NCBI RefSeq assembly: GCF_000478605.2
Contig: NZ_ASHX02000001.1
Location: forward strand, 4,417,001-4,481,000
Direction: 5' to 3'
Source: Streptomyces thermolilacinus SPC6
Lineage (GTDB): Bacteria > Actinomycetota > Actinomycetes > Streptomycetales > Streptomycetaceae
DNA length: 64,000 bases
Shown here: positions 51,401 to 59,010 of the stretch, piece by piece
How positions within the stretch are numbered: the stretch's first letter is position 1
Layout of the letters: the number at the start of each line of letters is the position of its first letter
Notes under the pieces: model-generated
Told to the model about the DNA's origin: nothing
What the model saw: the letters and a program-made list of their open reading frames with translations, nothing else
Databases searched by the model: none
Translations under genes and position numbers: made by a program

Positions 51401-52461
51401 GCGCCGAGCAGGCCCCCGAGCACGCCGAGCACGTCCACGAGCACGCCGAGCCGGCCGAGGCCGCCGAGGCGCCCGCCGCCGTGGAGGCCCCGCGCGCCGA
51501 GGCGCCCGCCCCGGCCGCCGAGCCGCAGCCGGTCGCGTTCGCCCCGGACGAGGAGCTGTACTCCAGCGCCGCCGAGGCCGAGGCCGCCGCGTCCCGTGGC
51601 CGCACCCGCCGCCGGGCGAGCCGCAGGGCGTCCGCCCCGGCCGGTGCGCCGCGCGCCGCCGAGGCCGCGCCGGTGGCCGAGGCCCCGGTGACCCCGGTCG
51701 CCGAGCCCGCCACGGCCACCGAGCCGGAGGCCGCCGCCCCGGTCGCCGTACCGGAGCCGGTCGCCGTCACGCCGGAGACCGCCGCCGCGCCGGAGACCGC
51801 CCCGGAGGCCGCCCCGGTCGCCGCGGCGCCCGCCGCCGAGGCCGCGCCCCAGGGCCGTACGCGCCGCCGCGCCACCCGCAAGGTGACCGCGCCGGCCGGT
51901 CCGCCGAAGGCCGCCGAGGCAGCCGAGGCCGCCGCCGTGGTCGTGGAGCCCGCCCCCGAGGCACCGGCCGCCCCGGCCGCCGCCGAGCAGCCGGTGGCCG
52001 AGGAGGCGGCACCCGTGGCGGCTCCGCCGCGGCCGCGCCGCCGAGTGGTGCGCAAGGTCACCGCTCCCGCCGGTTCGCCGTCGGGCGCGCAGGAGGCCGC
52101 GGTCGTCGTCGTGGCCGCGGGCCCGGCGACGGCGGAGCAGCCGGCCACCGAGCCGGAAGCCCCCGCCGCCGAGACCACCGAGCCGGAAGCCCCCGCCACG
52201 GAGGCGCCCGTCACGGAGGCCGCCGAGTCCGAGGTGGCCGAGAAGCCCGCGCGGAAGACCGCCAAGAAGGCGACGGCCAAGAAGGCCGCCACCAAGAAGA
52301 CGGCGGCCAAGAAGACCGCGGCGAAGAAGACGACCGCCAAGAAGGCCACGGCCACCAAGACGGCGGCGTCGAAGACGGCGAAGACGGCCAAGACGGCCAA
52401 GAAGACCGCCGCCGCCGAGCAGCCGTCCGGGCCTTCCGTGACGGCGGTCACGGAGAGCTGA
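48409..52461 (+). CDS. rne: RNase E/G family endoribonuclease, 1350 aa with long flanking scaffold regions
   Basis: Single-strand-specific endoribonuclease of mRNA decay and rRNA/tRNA processing. The catalytic core lies in the middle (about residues 545-980): S1-like domain (YVGNVYLGKVQNVLPSMEAAF), DNase I-like domain with catalytic D864 (VVDVNTGKF) and D908 (VIDFIDM), and the zinc-link C966-x2-C969. About 545 residues in front are Ala/Glu/Pro-rich with repeated RTRRRATRK basic motifs. About 370 residues behind carry similar basic motifs and end in a histone H1-like Lys/Ala/Thr tail. This matches S. coelicolor RNase ES, where the PNPase-binding scaffold flanks the core on both sides. Start ATG 48409 has GGGAG 10 nt upstream. 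Confidence 0.95.
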   Translation: MLEPNETGTAGINEDNNSPSDTLPPRRRRRAASRPAGPPVAAETTAETAETVVTTAAPAADATASGTPAAGDTTEGAAPARPRRRATRKATTPPAETPQATEVPAADAPVEEPAAPARTRRRATRKTAAPAAEAPQATEAAAAPEAAPAETAPAADAPAEEPAAPARTRRRATRKATAPVTTPEPVAEAPQAAAPVEPQAAEAPAADAAAEEPAAPARTRRRATRKATAPVTTPEPVAEAEEEAEAGESLPAATVAQISGDETGQVAAAEQAATRGRTRRRVSSPQFTAEPTRAPERGRRPSRPAVPVFQAPVFAEPMFQTPETAAAAAAAEAAEAVTEVEEETVEAVEPAVERAETGGRRRRRRRGEAAEAARPEPAPVEEPAAPAEEAEEEAEEAAAEADEQDEFEERPSRRRRRGGRRRRRGESADADDHDETAESDTDAAAEGPEVAEQGDEDDTEGEDADDETDGDATPSAAGTSSSRRRRRRRRRSGEPAEAEAPAEDDGVRTVVKVREPRPKAEPSDEVQSIKGSTRLEAKKQRRREGREQGRRRVPIITEAEFLARREAVERVMVVRQHGDRTQIGVLEDNVLVEHYVNKEQATSYVGNVYLGKVQNVLPSMEAAFVDIGKGRNAVLYAGEVNFEALGMANGPRRIETALKSGQSVLVQVTKDPIGHKGARLTSQVSLPGRYLVYVPEGSMTGISRKLPDTERARLKTILKKIVPEDAGVIVRTAAEGASEDELRRDVERLQAQWEEIQQKAKTGNAPTLLYGEPDMTVRVVRDIFNEDFSKVIVSGDEAWETIHGYVSHVAPDLADRLQRWTSEVDVFATYRIDEQLMKALDRKVWLPSGGSLVIDKTEAMVVVDVNTGKFTGQGGNLEETVTRNNLEAAEEIVRQLRLRDLGGIVVIDFIDMVLESNRDLVLRRLLECLGRDRTKHQVAEVTSLGLVQMTRKRVGQGLLESFSETCVHCNGRGVIVHMEQPGTTGGGGKKSRKRGRGGAEQAPEHAEHVHEHAEPAEAAEAPAAVEAPRAEAPAPAAEPQPVAFAPDEELYSSAAEAEAAASRGRTRRRASRRASAPAGAPRAAEAAPVAEAPVTPVAEPATATEPEAAAPVAVPEPVAVTPETAAAPETAPEAAPVAAAPAAEAAPQGRTRRRATRKVTAPAGPPKAAEAAEAAAVVVEPAPEAPAAPAAAEQPVAEEAAPVAAPPRPRRRVVRKVTAPAGSPSGAQEAAVVVVAAGPATAEQPATEPEAPAAETTEPEAPATEAPVTEAAESEVAEKPARKTAKKATAKKAATKKTAAKKTAAKKTTAKKATATKTAASKTAKTAKTAKKTAAAEQPSGPSVTAVTES
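48868..49128 (+). repeat. in-frame long direct repeat inside rne
   Basis: A 108-nt unit at 48868-48975 recurs at 49021-49128 with only three mismatches, offset 153 nt (51 codons). A shorter, more diverged copy starts at 48721 (offset 147 nt). The repeats encode the Ala/Glu-rich spacer plus the PARTRRRATRK motif, so copy number changes would keep frame. Confidence 0.9.
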
Positions 52462-52491
52462 ACGCCCGGCTGAGCATGGCCGAAATGATCT

Positions 52492-52536
52492 GTGTCCCGT
52501 CTCGCATTCACGCGGGGCGGGACACGGATTTTGTTT
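52492..52536 (+). terminator. intrinsic terminator of rne with U-tract
   Basis: A 14-bp stem (52492-52505 with 52512-52525, two T-G pairs), 6-nt loop, then GGATTTTGTTT. The only hairpin seen here followed by a real T-run. Confidence 0.9.
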
Positions 52537-52798
52537 CAGAACCGATGCTTCGGGCGCTTAACGGCCAGGAAATCGGCAGGGTCATTCCTGATAATGTGAC
52601 GCCGGTCGATGCCGTCCACCGCGCCCCACCGGTGCGCGCGGACGGTGTGCGACTCGGTTCCGGGCCGGACCCGTCCCGGCCGTCATCGGTAGGGCGTCGG
52701 CATCGCGCCGGAGGGGTAGACGCGCGCTCTCGACGAGATGTACGCACACCCCGGACCTCTGCCACATAGAGCTCTTGCGGTGTTCAAGGAGGACGTCC
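52537..52798. other. leader region of the surface-sugar cluster
   Basis: Gene-free and less GC-rich than its surroundings. It probably holds the promoter of the aminotransferase operon. GATAAT at 52590-52595 is a possible -10, but no convincing -35 is seen. AAGGAGG at about 52787-52793 is the ribosome binding site of the first gene. Confidence 0.45.
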
Positions 52799-53917
52799 AT
52801 GTCGAGCGTCAACGAGCAGCCCATCCCCGCTGCCCGCCCGGTCATCGGTGAAGAAGAGATCGAGGCCGCCGTACGCGTACTGCGCAGCGGCCGCGTCGTC
52901 CAGGGCCCCGAGGTCGCCGCGTTCGAGGAGAGCTTCGCCGACCTGGTCGAGGGCCGCCACTGCGTCGCCGTCAACTCCGGCACCTCGGCGCTGCACCTCC
53001 TGCTGATGGCGCTGAACATCGGACCCGGCGACGAGGTCATCGTGCCGTCGTTCTCGTTCGCCGCGTCCGCCAACGCGATCCGCCTCGTCGGCGCCGACGC
53101 GATCTTCGTGGACATCGACCCGGACACGTTCTGCGTGGACCCGGCCGCCGTCGAGGCCGCCATCACCCCGCGCACGGTCGCGGTCATGCCGGTGCACCTG
53201 TACGGGCACCCGGCCGCGATGGACCAGATCATGGCCATCGCCGACAAGCACAAGCTGGCCGTCGTCGAGGACGCCTGCCAGGCCCACGCCGCCGCCCTGA
53301 ACGGCACCCCCGTCGGCGCCTTCGGCGCGGGCGGCACGTTCAGCTTCTACCCGACCAAGAACATGCACTCCCTCGAAGGCGGCATGATCACGGTCGGCGA
53401 CGCTGAGATCGCCCGCACCCTGCGCCTCCTGCGCAACCAGGGCATGGAGCAGCGGTACGCCAACGAGATCGTCGGCGCCAACATGCGCATGACCGACGTC
53501 GCCGCCGCCGTGGGCCGCGTCCAGCTGGCCAAGCTGAACGGCTGGACCGAGCAGCGCATCGCCAACGCCGCGTACCTCACCGAGCACATTTCCGCGCCGA
53601 ACGTGGTCACCCCGGTCGTCGCCGAGGGCGCGCGCCACATCTACCACCAGTACACGATCCGCGTCCGCGGCGACCGCGACGCCGCCATGGCGAAGCTCAC
53701 CGAGGCCGGCATCGGCAACGCCGTCTACTACCCGACGCCGATCCACCGCCTCAAGCCGTACTGGGAGCCGGACCAGAAGGCCGGCCGCAACTGGGACCTG
53801 CCGGAGACGGAGAAGGCGGCCGCCGAGGTCGTCTCCCTGCCCGTCCACCCGCTCCTGAGCCAGGACGACCTGGAGCGGATCGTCACCGCCGTGAACGCCC
53901 TGGGGGAGAACCTGTGA
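52799..53917 (+). CDS. DegT/DnrJ/EryC1/StrS sugar aminotransferase (WbpE-like), 372 aa
   Basis: PLP-dependent aminotransferase that puts an amino group on a keto-sugar nucleotide. The PLP lysine is K187 in YPTKNMHSLEGG, with D158 (VEDACQAH) binding the pyridine and GTSALHLLL (about 61-69) the phosphate. Length is normal. The next gene, a Gfo/Idh oxidoreductase, overlaps by 4 bases (GTGA). That pairing, with a 6-dehydrogenase and a 2-epimerase downstream, resembles WbpE/WlbC, which aminates UDP-3-keto-GlcNAcA. The first gene of the cluster; ATG has AAGGAGG 6 nt upstream. Substrate is inferred from context. Confidence 0.88.
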   Translation: MSSVNEQPIPAARPVIGEEEIEAAVRVLRSGRVVQGPEVAAFEESFADLVEGRHCVAVNSGTSALHLLLMALNIGPGDEVIVPSFSFAASANAIRLVGADAIFVDIDPDTFCVDPAAVEAAITPRTVAVMPVHLYGHPAAMDQIMAIADKHKLAVVEDACQAHAAALNGTPVGAFGAGGTFSFYPTKNMHSLEGGMITVGDAEIARTLRLLRNQGMEQRYANEIVGANMRMTDVAAAVGRVQLAKLNGWTEQRIANAAYLTEHISAPNVVTPVVAEGARHIYHQYTIRVRGDRDAAMAKLTEAGIGNAVYYPTPIHRLKPYWEPDQKAGRNWDLPETEKAAAEVVSLPVHPLLSQDDLERIVTAVNALGENL

Positions 53918-54927
53918 CCGCCACCGGAACGCTCCGGGCCGGACTCGTCGGCCTCGGCTCCATGGGCCGCCACCACGCCCGCGTCCTCGCCGGACTCGAA
54001 GGCGTCCAGCTCGTCGGCGTGGTCGACCCGATGGGCGACAAGAACGGCTGGGCGCAGGGCGCCCCCGTACTGGCCACCGTCGAGGAGCTGCTCGCCGTCG
54101 GCGTGGACTACGCCGTCGTCGCCTGCCCGACCGCCCTCCACGAGGAGGTCGGCCTGAAGCTGGCCGAGGCCGGTGTGTGCGCGCTCATCGAGAAGCCCGT
54201 CGCGGACACCGTGGACGGCGCCCGCCGCCTGGTCGAGGCGTTCGAGTCGCGCGACCTCGTCGCCGGTGTCGGCCACATCGAGCGGTGCAACCCGGCGCTG
54301 CGCTCCCTGCGCGCCCGCCTGGAGGCCGGCGAGCTGGGCGACGTGTACCAGGTCGTCACCCGCCGCCAGGGCCCGTTCCCGCACCGCATCGCGGACGTCG
54401 GCGTCGTCAAGGACCTCGCCACCCACGACATCGACCTCACCGGCTGGGTCACCGGCCAGACGTACACGTCGATCGCCGCGCACACGGTGTCCAAGTCGGG
54501 CCGCCCGCACGAGGACATGGTGTCCGCCGTCGGCCAGCTCTCCGACGGCACGATGGTCAGCCACCTGGTCAACTGGCTGAGCCCGCTCAAGGAGCGCTTC
54601 ACGTCCGTCACCGGTGAGCGCGGCTGCTTCATCGCCGACACCCTCACCGCCGACCTGACGTTCTACTCCAACGCCGCCGTCGCCACCGAGTGGGAGGCCC
54701 TGCGCGCCTTCCGCGGCGTCGCCGAGGGCGACATGGTGCGGTACGCGATCCCGAAGCGCGAGCCGCTGCTCGTGGAGCACGAGCTGTTCCGCGACGCGGT
54801 CCTCGGCAAGTCCGACGACATCTGCACCCTGCGGCAGGGTCTGCTGACCGTGGAGGTCGCCGCGGCGGTCCTCCAGTCCGCCGCCACCGGCGACACGATC
54901 CGTCTCAACGGCGCCGCAAAGGGGTAG
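53914..54927 (+). CDS. Gfo/Idh/MocA-family sugar dehydrogenase (WbpB-like), 337 aa
   Basis: NAD-dependent oxidoreductase. The N-terminal Rossmann motif is GLVGLGSMGRHHAR (about 10-23), the family EKP motif is at residues 93-95 (LIEKPVAD), and the catalytic-site region KDLATHDIDL is near 165-174. In WbpB/WlbA pathways this enzyme oxidises C3 of UDP-GlcNAc-uronate for the aminotransferase encoded just before it. GTG start overlapping the aminotransferase stop implies coupled translation. An alternative is a generic myo-inositol or scyllo-inosose type dehydrogenase; linkage favours the sugar-nucleotide role. Confidence 0.85.
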   Translation: MTATGTLRAGLVGLGSMGRHHARVLAGLEGVQLVGVVDPMGDKNGWAQGAPVLATVEELLAVGVDYAVVACPTALHEEVGLKLAEAGVCALIEKPVADTVDGARRLVEAFESRDLVAGVGHIERCNPALRSLRARLEAGELGDVYQVVTRRQGPFPHRIADVGVVKDLATHDIDLTGWVTGQTYTSIAAHTVSKSGRPHEDMVSAVGQLSDGTMVSHLVNWLSPLKERFTSVTGERGCFIADTLTADLTFYSNAAVATEWEALRAFRGVAEGDMVRYAIPKREPLLVEHELFRDAVLGKSDDICTLRQGLLTVEVAAAVLQSAATGDTIRLNGAAKG

Positions 54928-54939
54928 GGGTAATCTCCC

Positions 54940-56568
54940 TTGACCAGACCTGATGTCACCGTCGTCGTGGCGGTCTACAACACGATGCCCTACTTGACGG
55001 AGTGCCTGAACTCACTCGTCAAGCAGAGCATCGGCAAGGACCGCCTGGAGATCGTGGCCGTCGACGACGGCTCGACCGACGACAGCGGCCGGGAGCTCGA
55101 CCGCTTCGCGGAGCGGTACCCCGGCGTCGTGAAGGTCATCCACCAGGCCAACTCCGGTGGCCCGGCCGCTCCCAGCAACCGGGCCCTGGAGGTGGCCACC
55201 GGCCGGTACGTCTACTTCATAGGCTCCGACGACTACCTGGGCCGCGAGGCCCTGCAGCGCCTGGTGAAGTGCGCCGACGAGCACGGCTCGGACGTCGTCG
55301 TCGGCAAGATGGTCGGCACCAACGGCCGGTACGTCCACCAGGCGCTCTACAAGAAGAGCGACCCGGACGTCAGCCTGTACGACTCGGCGCTGCCGTTCAC
55401 GCTGGCCAACACCAAGCTGTTCCGGCGGGACTTCGTCGAGCAGTACAAGCTGCGCTTCCCCGAGGACATGCCGGTCGGCTCCGACCAGCCGTTCACGATC
55501 GAGGCGTGCGTCCGCGCCCGCAGGATCTCCGTCCTCGCCGACTACACGTACTACTACGCGGTGAAGCGCGGCGACGCGTCGAACATCACCTACCGCGCCA
55601 ACCACCTCTCCCGGCTGCGCTGCACCGCCCAGATCATGGAGCACGCGGCGGAGCTGATCGAGGCCGGGCCGAAGCGCGACGCCGTGTTCAAGCGGCACTT
55701 CACCTGGGAGCTCGCCAAGCTCGTCCAGGACGACTTCCCGTCCCTGGACCGCGCCACGCAGGCCGAGGTGTGCGCGGGCATCGCCGAGCTGGCCGACGCG
55801 TACTTCACCGACGCGCTGCGCGACTCGATGGACGTGCGGCGGCGGGTGCGGATCGCCCTCGCCCAGCGCGGCGCCGTGGACCTGCTGGTCCGCGCCATCA
55901 CGGACGAGGCGGAGCACGGCGCCCCGCCGCTGCTGCTGGAGGACGGCCGCGCGTACGTGCGCTACCCCGGCTTCCGCGACCCCGCGCTCGGCCTGCCGGA
56001 CCGGCTGTACGAGGTGATCGGCGAGGCCGTGCCGGGCCCGCTCGCCGACGGCACCCGCCTGGTCTCCGCCGCCTGGGAGCAGAACGGCGACGACCTGGCC
56101 GTCTCCCTCGCCGTGCGGGTCCCCGTCACCGGCGAGACCGGATCCGCGACCGTACGCCTCGCCCCGCGCGCCCTGCCCAGGAGCGCCGACAAGCCCGGCG
56201 GGCGCCGCGTCCCCGTGGGCACCGAACTGCCGCCGCTCGTCGGCGAGTCCAGCCGCGAGGAGGCCCCGGACGGCACCGGGACCGTGCTGCTGGCCCGCAT
56301 CCCGCTCCAGCCGGCCCGGGCCAAGCTCGGCGTCCGCGCGTACCTGGATGTGGCAGGCTCGACGTACGAGATCCCCGTCAAGACCCAGGGGGTGCCGCTG
56401 CCCCTGGCCCGGCGCTGGCGCGAGAAGGTCCCGTACCGCGTCTCCGCCACCGCCAACGCCAAGGGGCGGCTGGTCATCACCACGGCCCCGCTGTGGGAGC
56501 CCCCGCCCGGCGCCAGCCTGCGACTGCGCCGCGTCCTGTCCCGTGTGAAGAGGAAACTGACCCGATGA
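54940..56568 (+). CDS. family 2 glycosyltransferase with C-terminal extension, 542 aa
   Basis: GT-A fold transferase: VTVVVAVYNTMPYL (about residues 6-19), VDDGSTDDS (about 41-49) and the metal-binding GSDDYLG (about 94-100). The GT2 domain ends near residue 230; the next about 300 residues, with beta-rich segments, resemble the tails of TagF/teichoic- or capsule-type transferases but I cannot name a family. TTG start with AGGGG about 9 nt upstream. It overlaps the dehydrogenase gene by ATGA. Cytoplasmic, probably membrane-associated, making a surface glycan. Confidence 0.85.
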   Translation: MTRPDVTVVVAVYNTMPYLTECLNSLVKQSIGKDRLEIVAVDDGSTDDSGRELDRFAERYPGVVKVIHQANSGGPAAPSNRALEVATGRYVYFIGSDDYLGREALQRLVKCADEHGSDVVVGKMVGTNGRYVHQALYKKSDPDVSLYDSALPFTLANTKLFRRDFVEQYKLRFPEDMPVGSDQPFTIEACVRARRISVLADYTYYYAVKRGDASNITYRANHLSRLRCTAQIMEHAAELIEAGPKRDAVFKRHFTWELAKLVQDDFPSLDRATQAEVCAGIAELADAYFTDALRDSMDVRRRVRIALAQRGAVDLLVRAITDEAEHGAPPLLLEDGRAYVRYPGFRDPALGLPDRLYEVIGEAVPGPLADGTRLVSAAWEQNGDDLAVSLAVRVPVTGETGSATVRLAPRALPRSADKPGGRRVPVGTELPPLVGESSREEAPDGTGTVLLARIPLQPARAKLGVRAYLDVAGSTYEIPVKTQGVPLPLARRWREKVPYRVSATANAKGRLVITTAPLWEPPPGASLRLRRVLSRVKRKLTR

Positions 56569-57848
56569 ACATCTGTGTAGTCGCGCTCGGCAAGATCGGT
56601 CTGCCGCTCGCCGTGCAGTTCGCCGACAAGGGCCACAAGGTCATCGGCGCCGACGTCAACGAGAAGGTCGTGGAGCTGGTCAACGCCGGCACCGAGCCCT
56701 TCCCCGGCGAGCACGACCTCGACGTCAAGCTGAAGAAGGCCGTCGACGCCGGGCTGCTCACCGCCACCACGGACACGGCCGCCGCCGTCGCCCAGTCCGA
56801 GGCCGTCGTCGTGGTCGTCCCGCTGTTCGTGGACGCCGAGGGCACCCCCGACTTCGGCTGGATGGACTCCGCCACCCGGGAGATCGCCAAGGGCCTCAAG
56901 CCGGGCACCCTCGTCTCGTACGAGACGACCCTCCCCGTCGGCACCACCCGCACCCGCTGGGCGCCGATGCTGGAGCAGGGCTCGGGCCTCACCGCCGGCA
57001 AGGACTTCCACCTGGTGTTCTCCCCGGAGCGGGTCCTCACCGGCCGGGTCTTCGCCGACCTGCGCCGCTACCCGAAGCTCGTCGGCGGCATCGACGAGGC
57101 GTCCACCCGCCGCGGCGTCGAGTTCTACGAGCAGGTCCTCGACTTCGACGAGCGCCCCGACCTGTCCCAGCCGAACGGCGTGTGGGACCTCGGCACCGCC
57201 GAGGCGTCCGAGCTGGCCAAGCTCGCCGAGACCACCTACCGCGACGTCAACATCGGCCTGGCGAACCAGTTCGCCCGCTTCGCCGACAAGAACGACATCG
57301 ACGTCAAGAAGGTCATCGAGGCCTGCAACTCGCAGCCCTACAGCCACATCCACCAGCCCGGCATCGCCGTCGGCGGCCACTGCATCCCGATCTACCCGCG
57401 GATGTACCTGTGGAACGACCCGGAGGCGACCGTCGTCCGCTCCGCGCGCGAGGCGAACGCCGCGATGCCGGAGTACGCCGTGGACCTGCTGGCCGCCGCC
57501 TACGGCGACCTGAAGGACGTGTCCGTGCTCGTGCTGGGCGCCGCCTACCGCGGCGGCGTCAAGGAGACCGCCTTCTCCGGCGTCTTCGGAGTCGTCGAGG
57601 CGCTCAAGGCCCGCGGCGCCGTCCCGTACGTCTCCGACCCGATGTACACGGACGAGGAGCTCGCCGCCCACGGCCTCACCCCGCACCGGGGCGAGAAGGT
57701 CACCGCCGCGATCCTCCAGGCCGACCACGCCGAGTACCGTGAGCTGGCGGCCTCGGACCTGCCGGACGTGAAGGTCCTCGTGGACGGCCGCCGCACCACC
57801 GACCCGGCCCGCTGGGAGGGCGTCCGCCGCGTCGTCATCGGCGGCTGA
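56565..57848 (+). CDS. nucleotide-sugar 6-dehydrogenase (UDP-GlcNAc/ManNAc type), 427 aa
   Basis: Twofold NAD-dependent oxidation of a UDP-hexosamine C6 to the uronate. The N-terminal motif CVVALGKIGLPLAV is at about 4-17. The catalytic cysteine is C273 in VGGHCIPIYP, with K219 (ELAKLAETTYRDVNI). The GGHCIPIYP spelling belongs to the UDP-HexNAc (WecC/WbpA) branch, not to UDP-glucose dehydrogenase. Together with the 3-oxidase and aminotransferase upstream it would supply the UDP-GlcNAc-uronate substrate. It overlaps the GT2 gene by ATGA and is followed by a hairpin. Confidence 0.9.
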   Translation: MNICVVALGKIGLPLAVQFADKGHKVIGADVNEKVVELVNAGTEPFPGEHDLDVKLKKAVDAGLLTATTDTAAAVAQSEAVVVVVPLFVDAEGTPDFGWMDSATREIAKGLKPGTLVSYETTLPVGTTRTRWAPMLEQGSGLTAGKDFHLVFSPERVLTGRVFADLRRYPKLVGGIDEASTRRGVEFYEQVLDFDERPDLSQPNGVWDLGTAEASELAKLAETTYRDVNIGLANQFARFADKNDIDVKKVIEACNSQPYSHIHQPGIAVGGHCIPIYPRMYLWNDPEATVVRSAREANAAMPEYAVDLLAAAYGDLKDVSVLVLGAAYRGGVKETAFSGVFGVVEALKARGAVPYVSDPMYTDEELAAHGLTPHRGEKVTAAILQADHAEYRELAASDLPDVKVLVDGRRTTDPARWEGVRRVVIGG

Positions 57849-57890
57849 CCCCACCCGCGTCCGACAGCGCTCCGAGCCGCTGAGACCAAG

Positions 57891-57922
57891 GCCCTGTCCC
57901 GCCCCTCCCGGCGGGGCAGGGC
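57891..57922 (+). terminator. hairpin after the nucleotide-sugar dehydrogenase gene
   Basis: A 13-bp stem (57891-57903 with 57910-57922, one T-G pair) and 6-nt loop between this gene and the 4-epimerase gene, ending the first cluster operon or attenuating it. Confidence 0.75.
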
Positions 57923-57943
57923 CGCACTGCTGGAGGTTCCACG

Positions 57944-58915
57944 ATGACCTGGATGATCACCGGAGGCGCCGGATACATCGGCTCGCACGTGGTGCGGGCG
58001 ATGACCGCGGCGGGAGAGCCCGTCGTCGTCCTCGACGACCTGTCGACGGGAAGCGCCGACCGGCTCCCCGCGGGTGTCCCGCTGGAGAAGGGCACGGTCC
58101 TCGACCGGGACTTCCTCGACCGCGTCCTGCGCGAGCACGCCGTCACCGGCATCGTGCACATCGCCGCGAAGAAGCAGGTCGCCGAGTCGGTGGCGAAGCC
58201 GCTCCTCTACTACCGGCAGAACGTGGAGGGCATGCGCGCCCTCCTCGACGCCGCCGTCGCCGCCGGGGTGCGCCGCCTCGTGTTCTCCTCGTCGGCCGCC
58301 GTGTACGGGACGCCCGACACGGACCTCGTCACCGAGCGGACCCCGTGCGCGCCGATCAACCCGTACGGCGAGACGAAGCTGGCGGGGGAGTGGATGGCCG
58401 CCGCGGTCGGCCGGGCGCACGGCATGGCCACCGCCTCGCTGCGCTACTTCAACGTGGCGGGCGCCGTCGCGCCGGAGCTGGCCGACGACGGCGCGTACAA
58501 CCTGGTCCCCATGGTCTTCGAACGGCTCACGGCCGGGCGGGCGCCGTTGGTCTTCGGCGACGACTACCCGACCCCCGACGGCACCTGCGTCCGCGACTAC
58601 ATCCACGTCGAGGACGTCGCGTCCGCGCACGTCGCGGCGGCGCGGCGGCTCATGGCGGACCCGGGCACGGAGCTGGTGCTCAACGTGGGGCGCGGCGAAG
58701 GCGTGTCCGTACGGGAGATGATCGCCGTCATCCAGGAGGTCAGCGGCCTGAAGGACCCCGCGCCCGAGACCGGGCCCCGGCGGCCGGGCGACTCGGCGCG
58801 GGCGGTCGCCTCCGTGGACCTGATCCACCGGGAGCTGGGCTGGACGGCCCGCCACGGCGTCCGCGAGATGGTCGAGTCCGCCTGGCGCGGCTGGGCCCTG
58901 CGCCACCCGGCCTGA
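57944..58915 (+). CDS. galE: UDP-glucose 4-epimerase-like NAD-dependent epimerase, 323 aa
   Basis: Extended SDR enzyme. NAD motif TGGAGYIGSH is at residues 6-15; the catalytic pair is Tyr141 and Lys145 (PYGETK), with Ser115-117 region FSSSAAVYG. RYFNVAGA (about 166-173) is typical of GalE. It interconverts UDP-glucose/galactose or the N-acetyl forms. Placement in a glycan cluster suggests it supplies a galacto-configured residue. ATG with GGAGG 7 nt upstream. Substrate (Glc or GlcNAc) cannot be told. Confidence 0.88.
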   Translation: MTWMITGGAGYIGSHVVRAMTAAGEPVVVLDDLSTGSADRLPAGVPLEKGTVLDRDFLDRVLREHAVTGIVHIAAKKQVAESVAKPLLYYRQNVEGMRALLDAAVAAGVRRLVFSSSAAVYGTPDTDLVTERTPCAPINPYGETKLAGEWMAAAVGRAHGMATASLRYFNVAGAVAPELADDGAYNLVPMVFERLTAGRAPLVFGDDYPTPDGTCVRDYIHVEDVASAHVAAARRLMADPGTELVLNVGRGEGVSVREMIAVIQEVSGLKDPAPETGPRRPGDSARAVASVDLIHRELGWTARHGVREMVESAWRGWALRHPA

Positions 58916-58934
58916 GCGGCGCGGGACCTGTTGA

Positions 58935-58962
58935 GCGGCCCGCCCCGGGAGAGGCGGGCCGC
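58935..58962. terminator. bidirectional terminator after the epimerase gene
   Basis: A 10-bp perfect stem (58935-58944 with 58953-58962) with an 8-nt loop between the epimerase gene and the convergent propeller gene. Confidence 0.75.
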
Positions 58963-59010
58963 GCGCCGCAGGTACGGCTCAGGCGCCGGGCCAGGCGCTC
59001 AGGCCCCGGC

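Noticed and set aside
52799..56568. Reading the aminotransferase group as an antibiotic deoxysugar (StrS/EryC1) cluster
   Set aside because: No dTDP-glucose synthase, 4,6-dehydratase or polyketide/peptide genes are present; the dehydrogenase and epimerase point to UDP-HexNAc chemistry and surface glycans.
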